The notes under the pieces are model-generated. The model was not told the origin of the DNA. It saw only the letters and a list, made by a program, of their open reading frames with translations, and searched no databases. A program made the translations under genes and the position numbers. DNA of 64,000 nt from Siphonodentalium dalli. Its lineage: Eukaryota; Mollusca; Scaphopoda; Gadilida; Siphonodentaliidae. Location of the stretch: assembly GCA_032622095.1 (NCBI GenBank), contig CP136061.1:57491301-57555300 (forward strand). Direction: 5' to 3'. Numbering within the stretch: position 1 is the stretch's first letter; every line of letters starts with the position of its first letter. Positions 53,764 to 63,310 of this stretch are shown in pieces.

Positions 53764-54939
53764 TTATGCACTTGATAAAATCTGCCGTTTTTCAAAGAAG
53801 GACCGGATCATGTCGCATATGATATTTATGGTATCAATGTGCCTATTTTCCATTATATAATTAAATTTATTGTCTTCTGTCATTCTGTGGAAATCGGTTA
53901 TATACTCGCCTATTGCTGCGAAACAACTAATGCGAATGTTTTCGTATGACGGACAATTCATAACAAAGTGTGATTCGGTCTCAACCGAGTTTGTCCTACA
54001 GACAGGACATATTCTATCCTCTATATCTGACGGGGGCTGTTTGTGTCTTCCCTTCTCAATCTCAAGCTTGTGATTACTTACGCGTAACCTTGTGAAGAGA
54101 GTTCTCGCGTCAGCAGATTTGGTATTGGTAATATACGGTTCCACCTCATATCTGCGTTTGAAAATGCGATACGTTCTTAGTTTATTACCACCGATTGATC
54201 TCGTATCATCAAAAACGTCCTTCACAAAACAGTTAATGTGATCTATTTTCAGCTTTTTTATCAGTTCTTGTTCTTGAATTCCACTCGACTGACTGTCTTC
54301 GGCAATATCGATTCCAAGCTTCTGCAGTAATACACACCACGATTCCGTGGATAATTTCGAATTAGTTGATTCAACGTAGGCCGCATAAACTAATGTATGA
54401 CGCTTTGACTTAGAAATTTTATTCCTATATCTGAAACTCTTTAAAACCGCGTCATGAAATACGGGAAATCTACCCAGTTCTGCACGAGAAGCATGGTTCG
54501 ACGCTTTTCTATTTATACAAAGTACATTTTTGCAGAATTTCAATTGAACCTGCTCGCAAGGTAAAGAATCAGTATGCATATTCGGCACATCTCCCAGCCA
54601 TACTTCACAACCATACAACATTACTGGTTTTATTATTTTATCAAACAACTTGCATTTTGTAGGGGTCGTTAGCTGAAGTCTTGATGGCCTAGATTGTGTT
54701 AGGAAAAACATTGATTTTAATGCATTTGCACTCAAATGCTCCTGAGATATTAACGTTTTGCCAGTTGCACTGAATTTTAGACCCAAATACATATAATCCC
54801 CAACTATTTCCAGTGGCTTCGATCGAAATATGAATTTCGGTTCATATTTTGACTTGCGATATCTGAAAACCATGCATTTTGTTTTATTTACATTAACAGT
54901 GAGACTATTATCTGTTGCATAATTTTCCAAGTTACTCAA
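53764..54939 (-). CDS. LINE ORF2, C-terminal region with zinc knuckle (391 codons)
   Basis: It begins NYATDNSLTVNVNKTKCMVF, directly after the RT catalytic segment, and includes YMYLGLKFSATGK and MLYGCEVWLGD. It then has QLKFCKNVLCINRKASNHAS, ELGRFPVFHDA and a CPVCRTNSVETESHFVMNC knuckle near the end. It overlaps the RT frame by four bases in another phase, so one indel separates them. The FCK..L and ELGR.P blocks recur in the other LINE copy. A stop follows 'RQILSSA'. Confidence 0.85.
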   Translation of the reverse strand: MSNLENYATDNSLTVNVNKTKCMVFRYRKSKYEPKFIFRSKPLEIVGDYMYLGLKFSATGKTLISQEHLSANALKSMFFLTQSRPSRLQLTTPTKCKLFDKIIKPVMLYGCEVWLGDVPNMHTDSLPCEQVQLKFCKNVLCINRKASNHASRAELGRFPVFHDAVLKSFRYRNKISKSKRHTLVYAAYVESTNSKLSTESWCVLLQKLGIDIAEDSQSSGIQEQELIKKLKIDHINCFVKDVFDDTRSIGGNKLRTYRIFKRRYEVEPYITNTKSADARTLFTRLRVSNHKLEIEKGRHKQPPSDIEDRICPVCRTNSVETESHFVMNCPSYENIRISCFAAIGEYITDFHRMTEDNKFNYIMENRHIDTINIICDMIRSFFEKRQILSSA

Positions 54940-55691
54940 GCATTTCTGTAAACCTCTTTCGTTTCCGATATTATTACAAGGTCATCTGCGAATAAAAGAT
55001 GACTGATCGGCCGATTATTTAGAATAACGGGATTGCAAGTCGAATCAAATGAATACCTTAGGTCATCAATATACATTTTAAACAGCGTGGGTGAAATTGA
55101 ACAGCCTTGTGTTACTCCAATAGTTGATAGAAGTTGTGGTCCAGCGCCTGCCTCTGTTTTCACACTTATGTAGCTTGCTTGATACATTGAACGTATACAC
55201 TGATTTATTTTACCAGAAATTACATAATCGCGTATTTTGTGTAACATTAACGATCTATCTACTGAGTCGAACGCTTTTTTGAAATCAATGAATGCAGCAT
55301 AAATGGGCGTATTTTTCTGCTTGTATTTCTTCACAATGGTATTTAAAACAAATGCACTATCAATTGTACTACGATTCGTCCGAAAACCAAACTGATTGTC
55401 ACTGATCAGATCATTCTCCTCGAGGTGGTTATTTATCCTGGTGTTAATTATTTTGTTGAAAAGTTTACCTAGGTTATTTGTCAGAGCAATCGGGCGATAA
55501 TTATTCGGATCATGTCGATCTCCCTTTTTATAGAGCGTCTTTATGAGTGAAAAACTCCAATGTTTATGGTAATGTCCGGAACATAACACTAGATTGAACA
55601 GTTTTGTTGTCTCATCTATTATCTCTGGTACTACTGATTTAAGAAATTCATTTGAAATATTTCCATTTTCAGAAGATTTCCTATTTTTCAA
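54936..55691 (-). pseudogene. LINE ORF2, reverse-transcriptase core
   Basis: Motifs in order: NGNISNEFLKSVVP, YKKGDRHDPNNYRPIALTNN, DNQFGFRTNRSTIDS, FIDFKKAFDSVD, GVTQGCSISPTLF, and the catalytic FADD at 54981-54992. The frame shifts immediately afterwards. The preceding fingers region lies in the frame 55785-56114. Both catalytic aspartates are kept. Confidence 0.9.
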
Positions 55692-55784
55692 GTATTTCTT
55701 CCGATGTTATCGCTTCGTCGCTAATATTTTGATCTATATCTATGCGCGGCGTTCCCCGCACACGGTCATTTTCGTCTCGTGGAA

Positions 55785-56114
55785 TTATTTCTTTACATAA
55801 AAGTTCTTTAAAAAATCTACACATTCATCAGGGTGCAAATAATTCATTTCAACTGTTCGTGGTCTAAGACCATTAATTATACGCCAATATTCCGAAGGGT
55901 CACTTGTCTCAGTATCATCCATGTTTTCCGATATTTCCTGATAATACAATTTTGATTTATTTTTTGTTTCTCTTTTATAAGTTTTTTTAGCGGCGAAAAA
56001 CTCATTTCGAAGATCTGCATTGCGATGGTATCGCTTCATTTCTTTACTCGCGTGCTTCATATGTTTTTTCAATTCTTTGCATTTTGCATCAAACCATTTA
56101 CGTTTCATTTGCAT
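55785..56114 (-). pseudogene. LINE ORF2, linker between endonuclease and RT
   Basis: The frame reads MKRKWFDAKCKELKKHMKHA and later 'SDPSEYWRIINGLRP' and 'LHPDECVDFLKNFY'. It parallels 'RAWFDDRCKQLKKEMESA' and 'DPSVYWRIINSFRS' in the other copy. Frameshifts bound it on both sides. The stretch between 55692 and 55785 is degraded. Confidence 0.8.
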
Positions 56115-56239
56115 TTGTTTATTTTAACTTTTAACAAATTGAGTTGCGGTGGCATTAACAGAATTCACGATATTATCATAATCGCGCACAGCTTGTTCTA
56201 TTCCGTTCTTATCGCGTGCGTATACGTTTGATCTAAATT

Positions 56240-56830
56240 TCAATAAGCGCGGTGTTGCATATCAGCATCAACCAGAGCCTGTTTTACTTTAGCATCACTA
56301 TCTCGAGACCATTTAGCCACACCGTGCGGATTCGTATAATGATATTTAAATGCAGTTTTATTGATATCTTGTGACTTTATGTTCATATGTATTGCTAGTT
56401 GACAGTGATCTGAATATTCAGTAGGTTGTTTAATACAAAAGTAACTCACATCGGATAAATATCTCTCTGAAATAATCACGTAATCCACTAAACTCGCACC
56501 ATTATACTGAAAACTCGTATAATTTCCCAAAGAATCACCAGGTTTGCGACCATTTACTATTCTCATGGACGCCGATTTACAGAGTTTTAGCAAATTAAGT
56601 CCAAACGAATTTGTTTCTTTATCTAAACTAGCCCTGTCTTTCGCACTATCTAAGACATAACTTTCAGATGATGTTGTGAACATGTCCTCATCAAACGCGA
56701 CATAATCCGGCCTTCCGCCTGTCCTTGCATTAAAGTCTCCACCCAGAATGATAAGCGATGTTGGGTCATATTTGCGGAGTTCTGTCTCGATATCTCTAAA
56801 ACGAAATCGTAACCATCTCTTGTTTTCCAA
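56240..56830 (-). pseudogene. LINE ORF2, C-terminal half of endonuclease
   Basis: It contains LIILGGDFNARTGGRPDYVA, 'LRIVNGRKPGDSL'-like sequence and 'LVDYVIISERYL', ending in the SDHCQLAIH motif of the exonuclease-endonuclease-phosphatase fold. It overlaps the N-terminal frame (56650-57108) with a frameshift at about 56790. Confidence 0.88.
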
Positions 56831-57108
56831 TAAGTAGAATTTTTGTGGGGGCAGATAAACAGAAACTCTATTCCACCTTTCTCCTTATCTTTGGTATTTC
56901 TGCTCAAATCAATACATTGATAGCCAGTTAAACTTATATTCCCGGGATCTTGATGCCAAGTTTCTGAAATAGTTATGAAATCATATCGATCTAATTGCCG
57001 TATGAAATCAGAATCATTAATTTTGTTAACAATGCCTTGTCCATTCAACGCGGTGTAACATACATTGTGTGTTAAAGAGTGAATTGTTGATATTACATCA
57101 TTTGGCAT
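56790..57108 (-). pseudogene. LINE ORF2, N-terminal half of endonuclease with an internal deletion
   Basis: The ATG at 57108 opens MPNDVISTIHSLTHNVCYTA. 'FITISETWH' supplies the catalytic glutamate, followed by 'LTGYQCIDLSRN' and 'GGIEF'. Compared with the other copy, about 40-45 codons between GGIEF and 'NSTYWK' are missing. The remainder of the frame to 56650 is out of phase. Confidence 0.82.
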
Positions 57109-57380
57109 ATTTAAATTGGTGTCATTAAATTGGACTAGGTCGTCGGAGATAAAACACCCGCTTCGATCTATTTACAGCCGCTCGTGGAAATTCTGTACTT
57201 CCTTGCACCCACCCATGAGATAATTCGGGTATTCAACCAAAACTCGTAGGTATTCTCTATATATTTCATCTTAGCATAGTTAAGCTTGATTGTGATTGAT
57301 TAGATTTTTACACTAAACATCAATATACAACAATAATAATACATGGCATACATGTAAGTAAGTATTGTGGTGCGAAAGCA

Positions 57381-58490
57381 TTACATGCTATTCCCGAATC
57401 TTTTCATCAAGCTTTCGCTGAAATATGAAAATTGCTCTCTAAACATATGATTAATTTCATTCCTTAACGAATTTCTACGCATCTCACTATTTGGACCAGC
57501 AACATTTGGCCTATGCTGGTAATTCAATGAATTTAAACGATGTCCATATCCATGGCTATATGATGACTGCTGTCTGTTAGAATATCCCCTCAATCTACTA
57601 TCTCTCGGGCACACTACACTGATACTTTTCCAATCTCCTCCAAACATAATGTCACGACGTGCATATTTTATGCTCTTAGCCAGTACTTTCGTTCCAATAA
57701 AATTTGGGTGCCAATTATCACGATACACATTGTATCTGACCTCATTGTCTCGCGAGTTGACGAATGAATGAGTATTGTCTATAAATGTGAAGCCATGTTC
57801 CAAACAGAATCCGTAATATTTTTCAATTGTTTTCTCAATCATCCTGTTAATGCGGTCTGAATGCAATGTTGACAACACGGACGAAATTCTGATAGCTGCA
57901 GTTGGTAGTGCCCTTCTAACTTCAGTATGAAATTCCTCCAGATCGCTGGCTGTTGTTTCTATATTGTGCCGACAGCTGTTAATGCCGACATGTATAGTAA
58001 CTTGGTGCACATTTCCATATTTACAAGCATTGTCATCTTCGAACCATCTCCTAAGCCCCTTAAGTCTTTGTCCTGGTCTTACAACACATTTAACTTCCTC
58101 ATTGCCGACAGACATCCTTTCTGGTATTATCCCTCTGATCACCGAATCTCCGAGTATCAAATGAACCGGAACCACATCATCATTCACCTGCCGTTCATTG
58201 ACATTAACAAAGTTATTCTGAGTATTGTCAACAATATCGGAGCTGCATTCCTCATCACCATCATCATCATCATCATCATCATATATTACACATGGTATGG
58301 ACCCCAACGTAATATCCTGGTTTGAAATTAAACTGAACCTATTCTCAGTCGATACTAGGATTTCGTCAGTAGCACCCTCAGTTTGTTTATCAGGTGTTAG
58401 AACCTTCGGCTTGGCTAAACAATTGTCAATAGGTATTGTGCCTTTTGCTCCTGATGTCACTTGAATATTATGTTTCACTACCCTAAGCAT
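57381..58490 (-). CDS. LINE ORF1, SGNH/GDSL-type esterase domain
   Basis: The 369-codon frame has an acidic run (seven Asp near residue 71), then VHLILGDSVIRG (block I, Ser at residue 116, codons 58143-58151). VTIHVGIN (block III, Gly169 and Asn171) and YRDNWHPNF (block V, Asp258 and His261) follow. These are the catalytic and oxyanion positions of SGNH hydrolases, all intact. Such an esterase is known in ORF1 of CR1- and L2-type LINEs, where it may act on lipids or membranes during RNP trafficking. The C-terminal tail is basic and Asn/Arg/Ser-rich. The upstream coiled coil lies in another frame. Confidence 0.88.
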   Translation of the reverse strand: MLRVVKHNIQVTSGAKGTIPIDNCLAKPKVLTPDKQTEGATDEILVSTENRFSLISNQDITLGSIPCVIYDDDDDDDGDEECSSDIVDNTQNNFVNVNERQVNDDVVPVHLILGDSVIRGIIPERMSVGNEEVKCVVRPGQRLKGLRRWFEDDNACKYGNVHQVTIHVGINSCRHNIETTASDLEEFHTEVRRALPTAAIRISSVLSTLHSDRINRMIEKTIEKYYGFCLEHGFTFIDNTHSFVNSRDNEVRYNVYRDNWHPNFIGTKVLAKSIKYARRDIMFGGDWKSISVVCPRDSRLRGYSNRQQSSYSHGYGHRLNSLNYQHRPNVAGPNSEMRRNSLRNEINHMFREQFSYFSESLMKRFGNSM

Positions 58491-58970
58491 TTCTACTTCC
58501 TCAGTGTTGTGTTCTCTATCCTAATGTTTTCCAACTCCAGCTTAAGGTCTTTCGTTGAACATTACACGAAATTCTCTGGCTTGTTCTTCGAGAAGGCTGC
58601 TGATCAAAGCTTTCATATCATCTATTGACTCTCGTTGTTCCTTCTGCTCCAGTTTATTCTCTTCAACCAACACGTGCAGTTCATCGACTGATGATTTTAA
58701 CGTAGATGTAGTTATATAATCTCCCCTTGTGATGCTGCATAGCTTCCTTGCCTTTTGTCCCCTACGAATGTGTGTGCGATGTGGTGTTGCAAAAGATACA
58801 GTCTTTGTGATGTCAGATGTATGTTTATCAATAAGTAACGACACGTGCTGATCATTAAAATTTGATATTTCTCCAGTAACATTACTTTCAGAACACCCAG
58901 ACGCTGACGGTTGTTCCAGATCAAGAGCATCAATTGTCAATCCAGCTTCTTGATATGTTGCATGCTTCAA
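58491..58970 (-). pseudogene. LINE ORF1, basic region and coiled coil
   Basis: It reads through 'TVSFATPHRTHIRRGQKARK', then 'TSTLKSSVDELHVLVEENKL' and further heptads to 'REFRVMFNER'. After a frameshift the heptads continue as 'LKLELENIRIENTTLR' up to the esterase frame. It matches the coiled coil in the other copy (SVDELHMMMEESKLDG). It probably drives ORF1 multimerisation. Confidence 0.8.
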
Positions 58971-59512
58971 GGCGGGACATTTTCTCGTTTATACACAGCG
59001 CTAACAACACTATGAATGTCTCCGTCAAAAACAGATTTAAATCCAATGCTGTATATATTAGGCAGAATATCAGTCAGCCACCAAATTATGTTAGGTTTGG
59101 GTCCTTGCAACATCATTTTGTTTTGGGTTCTGAATATATGAATAGTTAACATACACGACTTACTTCTGGTTGGAACTTTAACAATGTCCTCAACTTCAAC
59201 ACCTTTTTTGTCGCAGGCAACGCGCCAAATAGATCCGTTTTTCTCCTTCAGCTTAACAGAATCCCAATATATTTCTGTCACACCATACCTGTGTGCTTCG
59301 CATTTCCTAGTATCCAATTCGATTGTGACACATCTTCCTTTGTTTTGCACTTCCACATTATCGAAATAAACAGACATTCCCTTCGATTTCTTTTTCGCAA
59401 CTTTGTCAATTCTCAGTGAGTAATCCCGCATTTCCGTAACCTTCGGGCCCGGTACTGGTATATCTATAGCTGTAGAGATCACAGTTTCGTTGTCCGCTTC
59501 ATCATCCGCCAT
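58971..59512 (-). pseudogene. LINE ORF1, N-terminal conserved domain of unknown function
   Basis: The start is taken at the ATG 59512-59510 (MADDEADNETVIS), because the other copy also has a Met at the same distance before RDYSL. Conserved blocks with the other copy: MRDYSLRIDKVAKKKSKGM, QNKGRCVTIELDT, 'EDIVKVPTRSKSCMLTIHIF', RTQNKMMLQGP and 'WWLTDILPNIYSIGF'. The frame ends in a TGA at about 58967 through an indel. The fold is not recognised. Its strong conservation between two diverged copies suggests function in the active ancestor. Confidence 0.75.
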
Positions 59513-59700
59513 TTCACCTGTACCTCCGATGACCAATGTCCAGTGAGTGTAAGTTAATAAGTTGCCACGTGTCGCTTTAAGAAACGACAATAGGCTATAT
59601 ATTTATCTTCGCAGAGAGCGAATTACAGTTGCGACTTGACGTCACCGCGATTACGTCATTATGTCGACATCGTCGTAATCAATGTTAATTTGCCGCTGTC

Positions 59701-60519
59701 AATTTACTGGTTTCTATCGATAATCTTGCAACCCAACTTTACAAAAATTGCAGCTTTAGAACATTTGGGCCAGCGCTCGTGAGCAGAGGTCCCCAGAACA
59801 AAATTTGACCTCACCCCAGTAATACTTAATCATGTAAAACGTGGCCATCTGTGCCGGGCATCATTTTTTTTATATATTTATCGCCCACAAACAGGTTCAA
59901 AATATCCAAAAATAATATTTGTTACATTAATGCCTCATATATATAGGTAAGGTAGAAAGATATGTTATTATACTCTTCAAATTGATGTAGCCGCGCTGTA
60001 AAAAAAATGGTTCAGAAGAACCCCGGTTATGAGCACAGGTCTGATGCAGACCGGCTGTTTTTTTTCTACTCCTTCGACTTGGTGTCCGCTAAACTGGTAG
60101 TGCAGCGGCCAAATTGAAAAATAGCTCTAGTTTTCGAAATACCCCTACCCACGGTAGAAGAAGTTGAAAACAACTTTTTTTAAAAGAAGAAATATATATT
60201 GTTCACGAAAATGATAGTGAAAAATAAAGGAATTGCATGGTGGTGGCTATTGTCAAATCGACGATGACGATACCCACCAGTGACTTTTTCCAGAAATTAA
60301 CGATTTTGGTAAAGCGAGGCTTGCGGCTATGTACTTATTTGACAACATTGTTGGTTGCCAACTTGATTGTTAGTGTCCCTCTAAATAATAAGTAATATAT
60401 AGAAAATAAATACTATGTTCAAATGAATCCCACTATAGTCTCACCAAGATGGCAGTTCTCTCAGTTTTATCTAAATCAAAAGCAAATTAGTGTGATATGT
60501 AGCTGAGAGAACGTTGTCA
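59701..60519. other. Spacer without recognised features
   Basis: AT-rich. It contains runs of T (60058-60064) and A. No plausible open frame. Confidence 0.4.
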
Positions 60520-61150
60520 TATATTGAGTTATTTCGGGTGTTCAAGACTTAAAATAGGGTAGGTGCCTAGGTGGTCTCCAAACCATCGAAAAATTGTCTT
60601 TCTTATTGGCGTTCGCTTTTTGTAAGGTGCCGCATGCTTTCGGAAAACGAGCTCATCCAAAGTAATTAAATGTTTCCTGATCTAATAGCCTTTTCTCCAC
60701 ACCATCTGCTAAAACGTATACATTATTTTATTCGTGGTATGTTCAAGACTTCAGATAGGATAGGGGTCCCTGAAACAATATAACATCGCATTTCGTATTT
60801 TCCAGCCGATTATTGCAAAATGTCCCCGACTCCCAGCAGTCAGGAACCAACCTATCCGTATAAATTGTTTACCTCCTGATAAAACTACCCTCTGCCTACA
60901 ACCTCAGCTAAAACTTAGAGCATATCCCTTCAGTTCGTTGTGTTTTCAGAAATTAAAATAGCGTAAGTGGTCACACAAACAGTTAAAATTTGCATTTTTG
61001 GTATTTGCCAGCCGCCTTTTGTAAAGTGTCACAGGCTGTCAGAAGCCAACACAGCCTTATATATCATATAGTGCCGGATTGAATAGCCCTTCGGCCACAA
61101 CATCTATTGATATTGAGAGCATAATCCCTTCAGTACGTGGTGTGATCCAA
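60520..61150. repeat. Old tandem repeat of about 200 bp, three units
   Basis: 'cttcagt.cgtggtgt' or 'ttattcgtggtatgt' appears near 60728, 60930 and 61131. Between these are 'ttt.gtatttgccagccg', 'tttgtaa.gtg.c.c..gct' and 'c..ctgataaaa/taga.tagcc'-like words in the same order. It is heavily diverged. Confidence 0.6.
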
Positions 61151-61514
61151 ACATTTGTCCGATTGACGATACCTAGAACATGTACATGTAGAAGGGCGTA
61201 ATAAGTTTGAAAAGTTATAAACATTTTGGGACAACTTATTAGATTGTTCTAAAATATGCGAAAATGGACAAAGATTTGTTGTTTGATCGTGCTTGAACAC
61301 ACTTCCTTGTCATTATATGAGTTTAGACAATATCAAAAACACCAAATACATTTGCAGTGCTCCATTATATGCCTAAGGATGGCGGAGAATTGAATTTTGA
61401 TATAGGAGCTCAGAGTAGTCGCCCTTGAATTATATTAACTTTGGACACATTTTACGACTGCAGATTAGTATTATCGTGACCGACAGATGACGCCCGTCAT
61501 TTTGATATATAGAA
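61151..61514. other. Spacer without recognised features
   Basis: No open frame or repeat family was recognised. Confidence 0.4.
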
Positions 61515-62030
61515 ATGAAAAATGCGAGGGGGGGGGGGCAAGGAAACTTGAAATTTTACGGATTGGCTGACGGACTTCGCGCGATACTCCGACTTAGAAC
61601 ACATTATATGCAATGTGTGCTTGCACACGACGCGCGATGCGGGCGACATCGCAGAAAACGCTGCGCAGGATTACATCGCTGTCCTAATCCGACGGTGCGG
61701 TGCCGCGCGTATACCGCGCATTTTCTCTGCGGTTTTTCGGTAAATTTCGACGTTTGCAGTGACCATATAGAACGAAGACACTGGAAGCACAGAAGTTTTC
61801 CGTCCTGGTCGGTTTTGGACTGTACATCGCTTCACCATGCAGTCATTTTAAAAAAATATACGCGAATAACAATGAAACCATATATCAACGGAAAGATACG
61901 AGTAACCGCAGAAAACGCCGTCGCCGCAGAAACGCAGTTGCCGCAAAAAAAACGACGCGAGGCATGCCCCGTGTATCGAGCGATATATGCGCGGCAACGC
62001 CGTGTGGAAGTAGCACATATAACTGACTAA
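61515..62030 (+). CDS. Doubtful open frame of 171 codons, GC-rich island
   Basis: It starts MKNARGGGQGNLKFYGLADG and is rich in Arg, His, Cys and Ala. Composition is higher in GC than the surroundings. Repeated words ('gcagaaaacgc', 'gcgcgcg'-type) suggest that sequence composition may cause the openness. No domain was recognised. It may be an exapted repeat or chance. Confidence 0.15.
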   Translation: MKNARGGGQGNLKFYGLADGLRAILRLRTHYMQCVLAHDARCGRHRRKRCAGLHRCPNPTVRCRAYTAHFLCGFSVNFDVCSDHIERRHWKHRSFPSWSVLDCTSLHHAVILKKYTRITMKPYINGKIRVTAENAVAAETQLPQKKRREACPVYRAIYARQRRVEVAHITD

Positions 62031-62414
62031 ATTAATCAGGCAATTCTTCAAGGATTGTCCACTTATAAACGGACAATCCTTACCAAAAATGGTCATTAAT
62101 AAATGGACAATCCAACCACGCGTGGCACGCGAGCTTGGGATTGTCCACTGAATGAAGACATGTATAGCTAATCCTGCATGTTAGCTTCATATTTAATATG
62201 AAGGGCAATAACTCTATAAAGAATGTTAATTTACTAAATAACGGTGATTTGTATGAGAAGAAGTGTTTTGACGAAATAACGGAGATATTTGAAGAAGAGT
62301 TTTTGACGAAATAACGGAAATATTCGAACAAGTGTTTTTAAAGAGCGCTGAGTGCTCTCATTCCTGGTATGAGTACATTCAGACATTTTATCTCCAGACA
62401 AATGCACACGGCTA
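62031..62414. other. Spacer with a short inverted pair
   Basis: 'ggattgtccacttataaacggacaatcc' (about 62053-62080) forms a hairpin, and 'ggacaatcc' recurs at 62104 with its complement at 62137. A word of about 35 bp ('gacgaaataacggagatatt') is duplicated at 62270 and 62305. No gene was seen. Confidence 0.5.
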
Positions 62415-63310
62415 CGGGCAAGAGACCAGGACACACCGGGCTGACCACGGTTGTTCCGCCCGGTGTGGGAAATTTTGAAAACTATACAAGAAAATCGCAA
62501 ATCCTATAGCATCTAGACTGGCCTCAACTGAAGTTTTTCTATAGTGTTGGAAATTTCAAACCTAATACTCCCCCTCAGGTTGGAACATTCTCCAACTGAT
62601 GATCATTTCAGTCCACAAGTTTGACCAATTGAAGTAAAATATTGTTTTGTTAAACTAATTAGCAGTTTTTTTTATTGGCCACGGGGACAATGACACACCG
62701 GGCCGACCATGGTTCGGCCCGGTGTGCAAAAATTTTGAAATCTGAACAAGAAAATCGCAAAATCCTACCATCTAGACTGGCATCAAGCCTTACTAGAGTA
62801 GGAAATTTTAAACCTGACATCCCCACTTTATAGGTTGGAAATTTTCCAACTGATGACAATTCCAATGACAATGCTGACCAAATGTATGACAATATTGTTT
62901 TCTTAAATTAACTAGTAGTTTTTGACTGGCCACGGGGGAGGGACCAGGACACAAGCTTTCCAAGTGTTGGGAATTTCCGACCTGTCACCCCCCCCCCCCA
63001 ACCCCCCCCCAACCCCCCCCCCCCCCACCTAAGGTTGGAAAATTTCCAACTGATGACAATTTCATTCCAAAATTTTGACAAAAAATAGGAAAATATGCAA
63101 ATATTGGTCCAAAAACAATTAATTCCCCCCCCAATTAATTGTTTGAAAATCAAACTACAAGAACATTTTCAACCTATTATTGGTGTGAAATTCCAACTAA
63201 TGTTTTGGCAGGTATGAAATTTCCAACTGTTGAAAATTTTGACCAAAGTTCGGGGGTGAGACACCCCCCCCCCTCCCCAAACCCTCCCTGTCGCCACGTC
63301 TCTGCCTCGA
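62415..63310. repeat. Tandem repeat of about 260 bp with hairpin words
   Basis: Units start near 62415, 62680 and 62926. They share 'ccaggacaca' or 'atgacacacc', 'ccgggc.gacca.ggtt', 'gaaaatcgcaaa', 'catctagactggc' and 'ggttggaa..tt.tccaactgatga'. Each unit carries a hairpin formed by CACACCGGGC and GCCCGGTGTG. Poly-C runs at 62989-63027 are expansions in the last unit. The right part matches 38020-38300. Confidence 0.75.

Larger units (their letters stand above)
53608..59700 (-). mobile_element. CR1/L2-like esterase LINE, structurally complete but frameshifted
   Basis: Minus-strand order: 5'UTR (about 59700-59513), ORF1 (59512-57381), ORF2 (57108-53764), 3'UTR ending 'TTGCAACTGCCCATTGAGG' and 'TTATTGCAATACAAAAATC' near 53612. 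The other LINE copy (43.1-53.6 kb) has a matching 3' end (TTGCAACTGCC...TGCAATA), confirming the boundary. At least six indels and an internal deletion in the endonuclease make it inactive. The 5' boundary is approximate. Confidence 0.75.

Noticed and set aside
58967-58970. Apparent four-base overlap between two ORF1 frames that looked like a stop-restart signal
   Set aside because: The second frame has a TTG, not an ATG, at that point, and the other LINE copy is continuous here. A simple indel is more likely than programmed reinitiation.
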